A DNA stretch of 64,000 nt from Macrosoma leucophasiata. Taxonomy: Eukaryota > Arthropoda > Insecta > Lepidoptera > Hedylidae. Below are positions 1 through 11,435 of the stretch, piece after piece (positions within the stretch are counted from its first letter, which is position 1; every line of letters begins with the position of its first letter). The position numbers were made by a program, and so were the translations under genes. The stretch lies in assembly GCA_036365455.1 (NCBI GenBank), contig JAWQUS010000027.1, forward strand, positions 19,208,501 through 19,272,500. The letters are read 5' to 3'. Below the pieces are notes generated by a model that was not told the origin of the DNA, did not search any database, and was given only the letters and a program-made list of their open reading frames with translations.

Positions 1-179
1 AGGAAGTACCTACAGTACCTACGTAGTACGTGAAAATGATCTGAGGTGACACCTTGCAGTTGAGATCTTTTTCACGTACTAAAAAGGGATTTTAGCGGGA
101 CAAATAATTATATAAAATTCATCGGGTCACTGGCAGAATAGTCACTTCGTTATTATTATACATATAAGCATGTATTTTT

Positions 180-413
180 TGTCTATCCTACCCGGGGTAG
201 GCAATAAATACATGCTTTTAAGCATACTTACAAACACCCAAGATTCTGCAGTTACGTTTTGTCAGTATTTTTGGCGAGCCTATTGACTTTCTCGGCACAT
301 GGCACAGAGAAATTTCAAAAAATGGAAAAGTCCAATACGACTACCGACCTGGAAATTGAACTCAGGACACCATCGTACCAGTGGTGGCCTGCTACCATTA
401 TTAGACTACAGAG
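180..413 (-). mobile_element. SINE-T, old copy
   Basis: On the - strand a degraded tRNA-like head (GTAGCAGGCCACCACTGG, GAGTTCAATTTCC) leads to AATAGGCTCGCC, ACGTAACTGCAGAATCTTGGG and the terminal TGCCTACCCCGGGTAGG. Confidence 0.65.
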
Positions 414-570
414 ACAATAAAATTTTGAGTCAATTTTTTTAACAGTTTTCTTTTATGTATTTTTTTATTATAGCCAAGTAACCAATCAAAATCAGAGATG
501 ATGCAGTCAGTCATCAGTAGATGCGTTGTCACTTGTGAAGCCAAAGCTATAATGACATAATAAAAACCTA

Positions 571-821
571 CAGTGCTCATCAAGAAATAATGCACATTGA
601 GCCTATGAAAGTGACAATCGGCTAGTTTCGGCTTTATAGAGCGTTATCTCTGCTGCACACTGCCTACGTAACCATCCGTAGTCCGGTATTGGTCAAAACT
701 TGATCGAAATGGTCGACAAATGTCAAATAGGTAAGGTGCGAAAGAGATAACGCTGTACAGATCCGAAATCTGCAGACGTCTCTTCCTGAGGTCGATATGC
801 ATTATTTCTTGTTGGATACTG
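571..821. mobile_element. Tc1/mariner-type MITE
   Basis: Imperfect terminal inverted repeats of about 27 bp (CAGTGCTCATCAAGAAATAA and, reversed, CAGTATCCAACAAGAAATAA) are flanked by TA on both sides. Inside, AGCGTTATCTCT (639) and AGAGATAACGCT (741) form a second inverted pair. No transposase. Confidence 0.7.
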
Positions 822-3800
822 TACATTATAATATGATGGTACTCAATCGTGCCTGCATAATCGTAATGCAGCGATTTTTATACATCATTTCATTTCATAA
901 AAGTTGTACCCTTTTCTATGTCCCCAATTACATCGAAAGTCATAGCCATGCGTACTTCAATGGAAAGGGGCTTTGTGAGTCGTTTTATACATTTCCCGTT
1001 TTCAGTCAAAGGTGTCGGCATCGTAAAATAACATAGTCCGACGCGTTCGGAACAAAGTATGGTCTCTAAGCCACACTGCATTCATTTCACGCAACGTTCG
1101 CGTTTCCCGTTCTGTCAGTGGCATACAGTTTATGAATACAAAACGTATACGAATTCGTTTTTGGGTTTTTATTTCGAAACATGCGACGAATACGACCTTG
1201 TTCGCATGAAAATAGCTGTAACAATTTCATGACCTATGCAAATTTGCATATTGCTTTGAAAAACGCGGCGCTGTGTGGTTTTAAAAAAATAGGGATGTTG
1301 CATCAACTTTTACTGTTGCATACTAATAGCGTATATCAGCTATTACAAAGTAATACGGAATATACAAATGGTCCTGATTGTAAAAAAACAATACATTTAA
1401 AACACAAAATAAGAGATGAGCAACAAATATATTTGTATCGATATAGGTACCTACTTATGGTGTTTCGTTTCGAATCGGAAAATTCGTAAAACCGATATTT
1501 TCATCAATATTGCGTAGTAAATACAACTTCTACTTCTGACGGTATTTAGACAGCAATGTAAATAGAAAGCAAATCTAATTTGAGCACACAAAATAAATCA
1601 TACCAAAATCAAAACTACATCTTTATTTTCTATCCCAGTTCTCAAGAATTACGCCTGGCTGAGTTCTGATCGCTTAGGAACAAAATCTGGAATAAATTCC
1701 ATAGGTATCATTAAGCACAGGCTACACAATAAAGTTACAACCAATCCACATACTATACTGTGTCACGAGGGTCTTACTTCAAGAGTCTGAAGCACTTACC
1801 AACCGCGATCCCTGTTGACACAACGACGCATTGAAACCTCCTGTTGACATACTGGAAAAACTCCCCTTTCTGCTTTAATACAATCACATACAACTCAAAG
1901 TTGCTTGGCAGGTACAGACAATATATCATACATAGGCATGTCCACGCAAACGTCTACCTCATTTAGCGATATTGTACAGCATTGTAGTACATGTGTTACG
2001 TAAGGACATCCGACAATAAATAATACTATCGAATATATAGATAGCCGATGCTAGGGTTGGGATGTAGTCGACCAAATTACAAATAGGTTTATATTGTTAC
2101 CTAGTATAATGTGTCACATTGGTATAGAGTTTTAAGTGGTTGATAATCTTGAAAAGAGGCTCGAGCGCGTGGAGAAATCCATAGTTTTTATCTATCTTTC
2201 ACAGAATGATAATTCTTGATACTGATAATAATAAATATACATAGATAATGTAGCTAGATGGTAGTGTAAAAAACAATAAGTAATCTAGCAATGTGCATTA
2301 AGTATTTTATGATCCACCATACTATCTCATTAACCAAAACTCTCTAAAACATTTGTTGATAAAAAAACTTATATCTTTATTCCCGTATTCTTTTATAGTA
2401 GTGCCTAAAATATTTGTCAGACACGACACTTTACTATTGACTGGATTGAAGACTCACGCCGTATGGCGGATAAAGCAGCGCAAGCGAACCAGGGTGACAC
2501 GCTCTACTGGATGTTCTAATAAAACGCTTTTTCACTGTTCACTATTATTTTCCTTCTGATTTCTTCCTTAGGTAGTGATCCGAGTATTCCGAGTGCTGTC
2601 GACGAACTGTACCGGCCATACAAAAGTGCCCTACTTTTATTCTAAAATCTCAAGGTCATCGAGCTTAAGAAAACCTCCTGTGATTGGTTGTTGGTTCAAG
2701 TAACCAATCATAAGAGATATTTAAATTTCAAGCAAACAAATTTTATTATCTATGATTGGTTGATTCGAACAACCAATCAGCTATTAGATTTATTTGGCCA
2801 ATTAAAATCTCTATGTATCTCAGATCATTACCGAAAGGAAACAACAGACATCAAAAATCTTTATTTTCATAAAACATAAACATATTTCAACTATAAAACT
2901 TACATAAAACTATTACAAATGTTCAAAGATACAAACAGAAGTCAAGAAAAGTAAACATATTCAAAAAACTATAATATTATGCACAAAAAACTGTTAAATT
3001 ATACAAAACAAAGTAATATTAAACACAAACGAGCTTTAAGTGACACAAAACTATTAATTATACTCTAAATTACACAAATATTACATAACAAAGTCAAAAT
3101 CTAAAAATAGAAGTTATACAATACTCTAACGCTATTGGTCACTTAAGCTCTATCTACGTTCCGATAACGTATACTATTGTGTACTATGCTATTGACGACT
3201 ACACAACACGATTGTTATTGGTTGTCTACGCGCTGACAACGTACACTATTGAGGACTGTATGGCCGATCACTTTCAAAACTGTTTTTTAATCACTAACAC
3301 TGTACATTATTCATGAGCGTCCTGCACAATATTCGTGAGATAATCGTACTGATACCGTTATCTCTGATAGCCCCCGACACAAAATCGATCCCAGGAACCC
3401 CAGCGTAACAGTTCTGGCCTGGTAACACTACTACACTACTGAGGAGAAAAATAATCCATAGAGTTTGAAGATTTACATATCAACCTAAATTATCTGCTGC
3501 TAAATTACAATTTGACTATCATTAACATAGAGAAAATAGTATGCAAAAGCATAAAGAAAACAGAAAAGAAAGAATTGGTATCAGAAGTAGCAACACATCT
3601 GCACTAAAGTAAGTACCTAATCTCGACAAATTATTAAATAAGTTAAAAGATATAACCTCAAATTTCCAAAAACGTCGTCAGTTTGGAAAAGATATCAAAT
3701 GCCTCGATATTTCGCAATAAATTCCTTCTATCCGCACGTTGCAGTATTTGCGCAGATTAATCGGAAACGGATTGATAAAAAGTTTTGAAAAAACCGTATT

Positions 3801-4157
3801 TCAAAAACCAATCAGACCGCCCAACCCTACAGCGAGATCTAGCCGGTAGCCGGAAGCGCGCGGCACATTTTACGATCACTGCGACTGTCCAGCTCGCCAC
3901 TAATGTACGCGACAGTACCGTCCATTGTGTGAGAACAACGGCCAGTCTGTATCGAAATGTATAGGTACAATCGCGTTGGAAAATTGAACAGCTATACTCT
4001 TCCGTTCGCCTCTTCATTAATGAATGGGTTTTACAAATAGTTGAACGGAATTGAATGGATATTTTATTCATTCGTTCTTAACAAATGGCTGGCTTAAAGT
4101 TATTGTTGGGATTGGGTTTATCAATCTGTCTTCATTGTTGTGTAACATTCTGTGACA
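822..4157. other. No gene seen
   Basis: AT-rich sequence with scattered short frames of up to about 100 codons that match nothing I know. Around 2670-2790 four ATTGGTTG/CAACCAAT boxes form inverted pairs. Confidence 0.5.
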
Positions 4158-4308
4158 TCAATGAAACTTTATGTATGAGTGTATGTATGAATCTTCACGC
4201 TAGATCCCTAGCAGGATAGGCAGAGAGTGTGGAGCGCCAGATATCCCTGTCCTGACACACCTCCCGTGCCTCATCTACATTAATCATTCTCTTCATACAT
4301 GCACCACA
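4158..4308 (-). mobile_element. LINE-C 3' end copy
   Basis: Short copy of the last about 150 bp: CTTCACGCTAGATCCCTAG, GGCAGAGAGTGTGGAGCGCC and CTCTTCATACATGC match 51325-51430. Point differences show it is old. Confidence 0.7.
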
Positions 4309-4395
4309 CCGAATGAAACTATATATTTTGTGTAAATGTATTGTTGGAATTCCGTGTAATGACATGTGTTATTTAATTATCCACAACACCACCTT

Positions 4396-4682
4396 ACTGG
4401 TGGTAGAGCTCCAGTGACAGACCTCGCGGGCGTAGGCACCACCGCATTACCTAATATACTTGACGCTAAATGGTAGTGTTAAGCACTATCGTGTTCCGGT
4501 CAGGTGGTAATGTACGGCCCTGTAATTTCCGGCACAGAGGCATAACACTTTAGGCCTCAGGAGTGGTAACGCATCTACATTTTGACTTTGGTCTTTGTGT
4601 GGGTGTCTATAGGCTGCAGTCATCTCTTAACATCAATGTGAACTGCATGCTTGTTTGCCACTTTCATTACATAAAAAAAAAA
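4396..4682 (+). mobile_element. SINE-A, full length
   Basis: Head ACTGGTGGTAGAGCTCCAGTG, centre CGCTAAATGGTAGTGTTCAGC-like, then GGCCTCAGGAGTGGTAACGC and GTGTCTATAGGCTGCAG, tail CATTACATAAAAAAAAAA. I saw no clear Pol III B box, so the source RNA is unknown. A SINE-T copy in the opposite sense follows directly. Confidence 0.75.
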
Positions 4683-4842
4683 CCAAACGCCGAGGTACTG
4701 GGAAACTGCCATAAAATCCCAATCCACTGATAACAGATTTTACATCTTTGTCTCTCCGCTAGACTCCGACCCGGGACTTGAACCCTGGACCCTAGCGTAG
4801 TAGTAGTAGTAGAAGCCTTCCGCCACTAGGCTTCTTAGTCAA
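4683..4842 (-). mobile_element. SINE-T, 3'-truncated
   Basis: Head GAAGCCTAGTGGCGGAAGGC with AGGGTTCAAGTCCCGGGTC (A and B boxes), an expanded TAC/AGT repeat at 4797-4812, and the body up to AGTACCTCGG. Confidence 0.65.
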
Positions 4843-5085
4843 TTAGATACAAACATATGTGATTCGATAGATTAAAGTAATACATGAAACATTTACAAAC
4901 AATTCGGTGCTACCGTGGGTATACTGAGGCGAACAATAAAGGGTAATCAATCTAAATCAGGCGTTTCCTATAGGGACACCATCAGATTAGGATGTTTCCA
5001 TTGTCTCCAATACGCATTTTTATTTAAACTTGGAATTTATGCTTACTGTCCATCTGTGTGTACCGGGACTGTTATGGTTCAATTT

Positions 5086-5306
5086 TATTTTTTATGTAAA
5101 GGAAGTGGCAAACATGCGTGCAGTTCACATAGATGTTAAGTGATGACTCAGCCTATAGACATCCTCACAAAGATCAAGGTCAAAATGCAGATGCGTTACC
5201 ACTCCTGAGGCCTAAGATGTTATGCCTCTGTGCAATTACAGGGCCGTACATTACCACCTGACAGGAACACGATAGTACTGAATACATTTAGCGGCAAGTA
5301 TATTAG
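5086..5306 (-). mobile_element. SINE-A, head missing
   Basis: Runs from a poly-T/ATGTAA tail to GCGGCAAGTATATTAGGTACC, where it is cut off and abuts the SINE-5S copy at 5310. Confidence 0.7.
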
Positions 5307-5309
5307 GTA

Positions 5310-5660
5310 CCAACCCTTGATACGTCCCACTGCTAGACACGAGTCTCTCCCCTTCTTGGGAGGAGGACTGGAGCTTACTCCACCACGCCGCTCTAATGCG
5401 GGTTGGTGGAGATGAGGGTTATGGCCAACCCACTCCGGATGTTTTCAAACCGCCCATAAGGCCTCCGGCAAGGTTTAACGACTGCTACCCATCGATAGCA
5501 ATCGGGACCAACTTAACGGGCTTAACATGCCCTCCGAAGCACGAAAACGCGCAATTTAATTTGCCACTAGCTGTCACCCATCACACACCCGACCGCGCCC
5601 GTATCACTTAACCGTGTAGATCGCTTCCGATCTACACCAGCCGCTGGACTATGCGCGCTT
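5310..5660 (-). mobile_element. SINE-5S copy 1
   Basis: On the - strand the head GCGCGCATAGTCCAGCGGCTG leads to GGTTAAGTGATACGGGCGCGG and a block matching the 5S rRNA box C region (GGGTGACAGCTAGTGGC). The body has TATCGATGGGTAGCAGTC and the tail CCCAGC-like GTGGGACGTAT. Confidence 0.7.
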
Positions 5661-5818
5661 CGCAATAGTTAAACACAACCAGGTTAATATACAGAGAAGA
5701 CACAGGGAACAAACAGCCGGTACCATTTTTAAATTGATTTGACAGATCTTTAAGTGAGACCTTTTCAAGTTATCTGTCATGTTACTATGGAAAAGTGTGG
5801 TAAGTTGACTTATGGAAA

Positions 5819-5880
5819 CATTATTTCATTCTGACTCTGAGGCAAACTTCGTATTGCCTCAGAGTCAGAATGAAATAATG
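5819..5880. repeat. Perfect 27-bp stem hairpin
   Basis: CATTATTTCATTCTGACTCT is the start of the left arm, 5819-5845; the right arm 5854-5880 is its exact complement, with an 8-nt loop. It derives from the 3' part of REP-H. Confidence 0.9.
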
Positions 5881-6047
5881 TGTCATGACTATTTGTATGG
5901 GAAAATGAAATTGTGGTTTTTTCTATTTCCCTTCAATTTCTTCATATTTTCTTACCTTTTAAACCTTCTCTGGACATTCAAAACCAAAATTAGCCAAGTC
6001 GGTCCAGCCGTTCTCGAGTCTTAGCGAGACTAACGAACAGCAATTGA
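5846..6047 (-). mobile_element. REP-H copy
   Basis: Contains CAGCCGTTCTCGAGTCTTAG, CGAGACTAACGAACAGC and TTGTATGGGAAAATG on the + strand. An extra inverted piece of its 3' end forms the hairpin at 5819-5880. Confidence 0.7.
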
Positions 6048-6899
6048 TTTATAGATTGTTTAATCATTATATATGGGAACACCAGGAAATATGGGAGTGT
6101 GATAAAGAGGGTCCATCGAAACCAGATAAAAATTGAAAGGGTAGAACCCTTGAAACTTACCCTTGAACCAAAGAAAAATACCTTGGAAACCTTTGATCTA
6201 CACGAATCGACAAAACAAAACTCATTTAATTACTTACAGCAAATATCACACGGAGCATTTACAATAATGCTGATATGTGCTGTTTTCATTACTTTGAGAA
6301 CGTTCCAAAGCTCGAGACTACAGCCAAGTTGTTTGACGATAGTTTACAGACAAGTACCTAATGGGTTAGGATATAGTTTTTATGTCGTGGCCTGGTTGCA
6401 GTACTCGTATTGCGTTTAACATATTATTTCATTTTCAAAGTTATTGCACAATCCTATTGGCAACTACTTTTAGAGATCTTTATCATTTCACGTTTTAGTC
6501 ATTCATGTATATAAACTACTACTAGTAGTTTAGTAGAAAATGTTAACATTGTATGCAAATATCTGGATTTTTATTAGCGCGACGCTAGTATGCGCGGTGC
6601 AGTGGATTCCGCGCCTTAGCCATTTATGGAAATGGCTCTATCATGAAAATGTATACATGTATCACGATATTATACGTGACCCACGCATAAACGTCAAGTT
6701 GACCATATTGATAAAGTATTTCTTAAGACTGGTCTGACCAAGGCAAATGAAATATTTTATGAATTGCCCGTTCTAAGATAGTAAGGGATACATTTAGTGT
6801 ACCTATATTTAAGTTCTTAATATTATTATTTATATAATGGAAATCGAGCTGGACACATTACAATAATTACTTTTAGTATTCTCAACAATTTATTATGAC
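6048..6899. other. No gene seen
   Basis: A 106-codon frame at 6099-6419 has no recognisable motif. A short palindrome ACTACTACTAGTAGT lies at 6517-6532. Confidence 0.5.
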
Positions 6900-7739
6900 C
6901 GTGGTGACATAAAGTAATTTATTTATATCTATACTTATAATAAATCTGTAGAAGTGTTAATTCTGTACATTAAAAATATTGAAAAAATAAATACCAAAAT
7001 GTTATTAGATCGATACCGAACACAAATATGTGATTAGAATTTTTTTTGTCTGTCTGTCTGTCTGTTTGTTTGTTCAAGCATCACAGAAAAACTAGCGGTC
7101 CGATTACAATGAAACTTGGTATGATTATATTTTAACCTTTGGCGCACAACACTGGGTACTTTTTATCCCGAAAAAAATGTCTGTTTGTCTGTGTGTTTGT
7201 GCACGCTAATATCAGAAACGGCTTATACGATTTGCGGTTTTCACTAATATATTTTTAATAAGTTTCACTTAACATTTAGTAATTATATTATATAAAAAGT
7301 AATGTCAATTTACAGAGTCGTATCGAATATTTTTAAGCTATTCTGTATCTTAGTTCTATCTTTTAGGGAGTGTCGTACCTAATAGGTAAAAACGGACCCT
7401 ACGGATAACTAATCCTCCGCTGTCTGTCTGTCCATCCGTCTATCCGTCTGTCTATCACCAGGCTGTATCTCATAAATAGTGATAGCTAGAAAGCTAACAT
7501 TTTTACAAATTATGTATTTCTGTTACCGCTATAATGTAGACGCTTAAAATTTTCACAGAATTTTTTGGTCTTATGTTCTATTGTAGCTTTCATAATAAAT
7601 CTATATACATACAAATAAATAAAATTGGAAAGTCTGTTTGTAATATTAAAATGACCGCTTTTTACTAAACGCATATGTATGTATACACGGTACATATACC
7701 AACATTTTTTAGAATTCTTGTGTCTGTCTATCTTTCGTT
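6900..7739 (+). repeat. Degenerate LINE 3' ends with CTGT microsatellites
   Basis: Holds CTGTCTGTCTGTCTGTTTG at 7047-7075 and 7421-7456, and phrases common in lepidopteran RTE/Daphne-like tails (CACAGAAAAACTAGCGGTCCG, TCACCAGGCTGTATCTCATAA). Boundaries are unclear. Confidence 0.5.
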
Positions 7740-8186
7740 TGGCGGGGCTAATCTTGGGAACGGCTTGACCGATTTGGACGGGACTTTCACTGGCAGATAG
7801 CTGATGTGATAAGGAGTAACTTAGGCTACTTTTATCTCCATACATCCATACATACTTACATACCTACATACAAATAAGTAGAATTGGAGTGTATCCGACT
7901 TTGACGGGACTTCCACGGGTAGGTAACAAGGAGTAACTTAGGCTACGTTTATCTCCATACATCCATACATACATACATACCTACATACAAATAAGAAGAA
8001 TTGGAGTGTCTTCGACTTTGACGGGACTTTCACTGGCAGATAGCTGATGTCATAAGGAGTAACTTGAGCTACTTTTATCTCCATACAATCATACATACAT
8101 AACTACGAGTACATACAAATACATAGAATTTGAGTGTCTCCGATTTTGACGGGACTTTCACTGGCAGATAGCTGATGTAATAAGGA
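7740..8186 (+). repeat. About 3.5 tandem 120-150-bp units at the LINE target
   Basis: Units share GACGGGACTTTCACTGGCAG, GATAGCTGATGTnATAAGGAG, TTATCTCCATACAtCCATAC and CATACAAATA. One lacks the GCAGATAGCTGATG block. The last unit is split by the LINE and continues at 19431. Confidence 0.75.
8174..8186. repeat. Left target-site duplication of the jockey-like LINE
   Basis: GATGTAATAAGGA, identical to 19418-19430. It belongs to a locally repeated unit, so the original unit can be read across the insertion. Confidence 0.9.
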
Positions 8187-8476
8187 TTTTTTTTTTTTTT
8201 TTATTTTTTTTAGGTCGGGCTTTGTGTAGGCGGCCTGTCTCGAGACGGCACTAGTCTACTTCACCGGGCAATCGGCGAGCGCAGAGGGCGCTCCAGCCTA
8301 AAATTTAGCGCAACTGCCTAAGGGTGACCCATGCGGGTCCGTGCCTCGGCTTAGGACGTTGCGGAGAGACATATGAGACATATGCGATTATGGGCGGTGC
8401 AACTTTCGCTCTACTCCATTCGGTTGGCGATAACCGGAATGTCATCGGCCTCGCGGGGCCGGAGATAGGGTCGGGA
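8187..8476 (-). other. LINE 3' UTR and A-rich tail
   Basis: After the ORF2 stop there are about 265 nt of GC-rich 3' UTR and then an A-tract on the - strand (T-run 8187-8211 on +), broken by one T. It abuts the left target duplication, as expected for target-primed reverse transcription. Confidence 0.85.
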
Positions 8477-11428
8477 TCAGGGGCGGGCGCGGCGCGAAAC
8501 GCGTCGGCGCGTTGTATTATTAGCGGTTTGTGCAGTGTGATTCTGTAATCGATTGTTCATTGCGGCAATGGCCAACGTGGTCTCATCGTCCGGATCTTTT
8601 AAGACGTGCCTTGGACGTCTCCTTTTGGCGCGATCAAAAGGAGTGTATATCGCGGCCGCTCTGACCAGCGGATTCGGGTGGTGACTCGCCCGATCGAAAT
8701 AGCGAGCTGAAGCTCGCTTCATAAACTGCCGGATGGTAGGCAGATTTGCATCAATGTGCAAGTTTTTATTACGTACGTACCAAGGCGCGCCTACGGCTCT
8801 ACGTAAGAATCGGTTCTGCAAGGTTTGAAGTTTTTGTAATATTGTCTTTTTCGCGTGGGCGAATACTGGGGACGCGTAACATAAAATGGGCCTTATGCAG
8901 GACGTATAGGCACGGAGTTTGTTCCGGGCCGATAGCTTGCTCTTTTTGTTTAATAAACAATGTAACTGGGATAGCACGAATGCAGCCTTTGCGCGCGCTG
9001 CTTTTACATGTGCAGCGAAGGACAGATGCCGATCAAGCGTCACTCCTAAGTATTTGATTTTGTCCATCCAGGGGATGGGCTCATCAAACATAAGGACTGG
9101 GGCTACGTTGGGTCTGGGAGCGCGGTCCCGTACAAAGAGTATGGCAGCGCTCTTGCTCGGATTTACCTCTATACGCCAGCGGCGGAACCAAGACTCAAGG
9201 TCTTTGGCCGCCGCTTGCAGGGCTTTCCTTATGATCTCTGGTTTTCTACCAGAGACGTAAATAGCGGTGTCGTCAGCGTACATTGCCAACTGAACGCCGC
9301 GGCGGACAGGGATATCGCTAGTGTATATCGTGAACAGGAGGGGGGAGAGTACGGATCCTTGGGGAACACCGGCTGTTATGGTGTGACGGTTCGAGAGGGT
9401 ACCCTCTACTCGATATCGAAAGCCTCTGTCCGACAGAAAATCGCGAATGATGTGCACGATTTGTGTGGGCACTCAGAGAGTGTACAGCTTATATAATAAG
9501 CCGTTGTGCCACACGCGGTCAAACGCTTTAGCGATATCGAAGAAGAGGGCTCCCGTCATAATCTTTGTATCGAATTTACTGAGTATATGTTCAGTGATTC
9601 GATGCACTTGGTGGACACAGGAGTGGCGAGCACGGAACCCGAACTGTTCGTCCGGGATCAAGTGCCGCACTCGGGTGAAATCTAAGAGTCGAGCGTACAC
9701 GACGCGCTCGTAGAGTTTACTTAGAGAACTGAGCAGACTTATCGGCCTGTATGACGAGGCCTTTTTGCTCGGCTTACCGGGCTTTTTAAACCCGATAACT
9801 GTGGCCTCTTTCCACGCGGGTGGAAACATACTATTTTTAAACGCTGCGTTGAGTATCGCAGCTAAAAGGGCAATGAGCAAAGGGGGAAAATTCCTAACTG
9901 TGCCATTGGAAATGCCGTCCGCACCCGGCGCTTTCCGCACTTTTAGACGCTTGATCAGGTCTGTCACCTCTGCGACTGTCACAGGTCTGAGAGGATCATC
10001 ATTATTTTCGCTATTACCGTTAGCGTTTTCATCGACTGGCGTGTCGGGAATGGGACCGGTTTCGCGCGGGGGGGTTGGCGGTCTCGCGTTCCTACTTTCG
10101 ACTTCTAAGTTGATCTTGTCTAAATGATCGGCAGCTATCGGCATCGTACTTGGAGAGCATTGAATCTCGAGTTCGCTCGCCAGGCATTCGGACTTTTCGA
10201 AGTCATCGAAGGCTGGCGGTTGGTTAGGGCGAATGAGGGGAGGCATGGATGCCTCCATAGGGGATTTGAAGCATTTGAAAAGCCTCCAGTACTCTGTATG
10301 AGAGGGGTCAAGGTCAGTGAGCTTTTGCTCCCAGCGGTCGTTATAGACTTCCACCTTGCATTTCTTGGCCTGACGTTGCCAGTATCGCATGGTGGATTTT
10401 CTATCGGCCGTTGGGGCAGAGTAGTAAGCTCTGGTAGTTGCATTCCTTTCCCTCACTATCTCCCGTACGTGTTCAGGGATAACGGCGTGACTGGTTACAG
10501 TCGCGGGTTTTTCCTCTGAGCATCCGTCTACGACAGATTGTACGTGATTAGTGAGAGTAAGGATCGCACTATTGACTTCGTCAGTGGTCTCTATCAGGGA
10601 GGGGATCGTATCTAAGTCTGCGGATGTGGTGGCGGCCAACTTGGATCTCACTTGAGACCAGTCGGTCACCACTCTCATCGGGATGTCGCTACGACCTGTA
10701 TCACTGGGACCGCTATGGGGGATAAATTCTATGATAACAGGTCTATGGTCAGAGTCTAACTCGTGTAGCACTCGTATAGAGTGTAAACGCAAGTTTACAT
10801 TGTTTACGAGCGCTAGATCGAGTATGTCGGGTCGTCCCATGTTGTCGTCATAACAATAGTGGGTGGGTTCGAGTGGCACTAGAATGTCTATAGGTGCTCT
10901 GTCAAGATAACGTTCAAGAACTGTCCCTCGTGCATTAGACGAGTTACAGCTCCACATTATGTGTTTGGCGTTGAGATCTCCTGCCACTATGACGGAGTCG
11001 CCAAGCTTAAATAGACGATCTAGGTCGCCTACTAAGAGATCGCGTTGGGGAGATAGATACGCCGACACTATAGTGATCGGCTGATGACCGGTCATCGCTA
11101 ATAGGCAAACTGAGACTTCAATGTTCTCCAGGTCGTCGGGGGGGGGATAGAGGCGTGCAATGCAGCGTCCTCTTGTAATATATAAGGGTGCCTCCGAAGG
11201 CACCGTCTGTACGATCGTTTCGTACTAACCTTAATTGGCCAAGCTTGGGTTACGGCGGGCGGGTTTTAAAAAAGTCTCCTGGATGAGGAAGACATCAATA
11301 TTTTTATCACGGAGAAATTCTCCCAGCTCATCGCGGAGGCCTGACATGCCATTGGCGTTAAAAAACCCTATTCTAAGTGAATAGGGTTTTATCCTGCTAG
11401 ATAAATTAGTTAAGGGCCGTATGTTCAT
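8477..11428 (-). pseudogene. LINE ORF2 (endonuclease and reverse transcriptase) with in-frame stops
   Basis: ATG at 11428 lies 7 nt after the ORF1 stop; the frame ends with TGA at 8477. Stops interrupt it at 11231-11233, 11225-11227 and 9473-9475, all in one frame. The endonuclease begins with FFNANGMSGLRDEL and QETFL, then shows AGDLNAKH and SDHRP. The reverse transcriptase shows KAPGADGI, SYRPISLL, FFDIAKAFDRVWH, GVPQGSVLSPLLF and YADD (near 9270). The C-terminus is basic. The stretch around 11200-11235 has two stops and does not read like the expected family sequence, so a small deletion or rearrangement is likely there. The stop at 9473 looks like a simple CGA to TGA change. Confidence 0.88.
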
Positions 11429-11435
11429 TTTGGGT

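Noticed and set aside
1181..1489. 102-codon open frame on the + strand
   Set aside because: No motif, no splice or promoter context, and amino-acid composition as expected from AT-rich random sequence.
2670..2790. Clustered CCAAT boxes as a promoter
   Set aside because: The boxes are inverted pairs within AT-rich DNA and no gene start follows.
6099..6419. 106-codon open frame on the + strand
   Set aside because: No recognised family; a hydrophobic stretch exists, but there is no conserved feature and it lies in repeat-rich DNA.
7047..7456. CRISPR-like array of short CTGT repeats
   Set aside because: Simple microsatellite without spacers; genome is eukaryotic.
9765..10519. Open frames on the + strand opposite LINE ORF2
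   Set aside because: They mirror the reverse transcriptase and endonuclease coding strand and lack any own motif.
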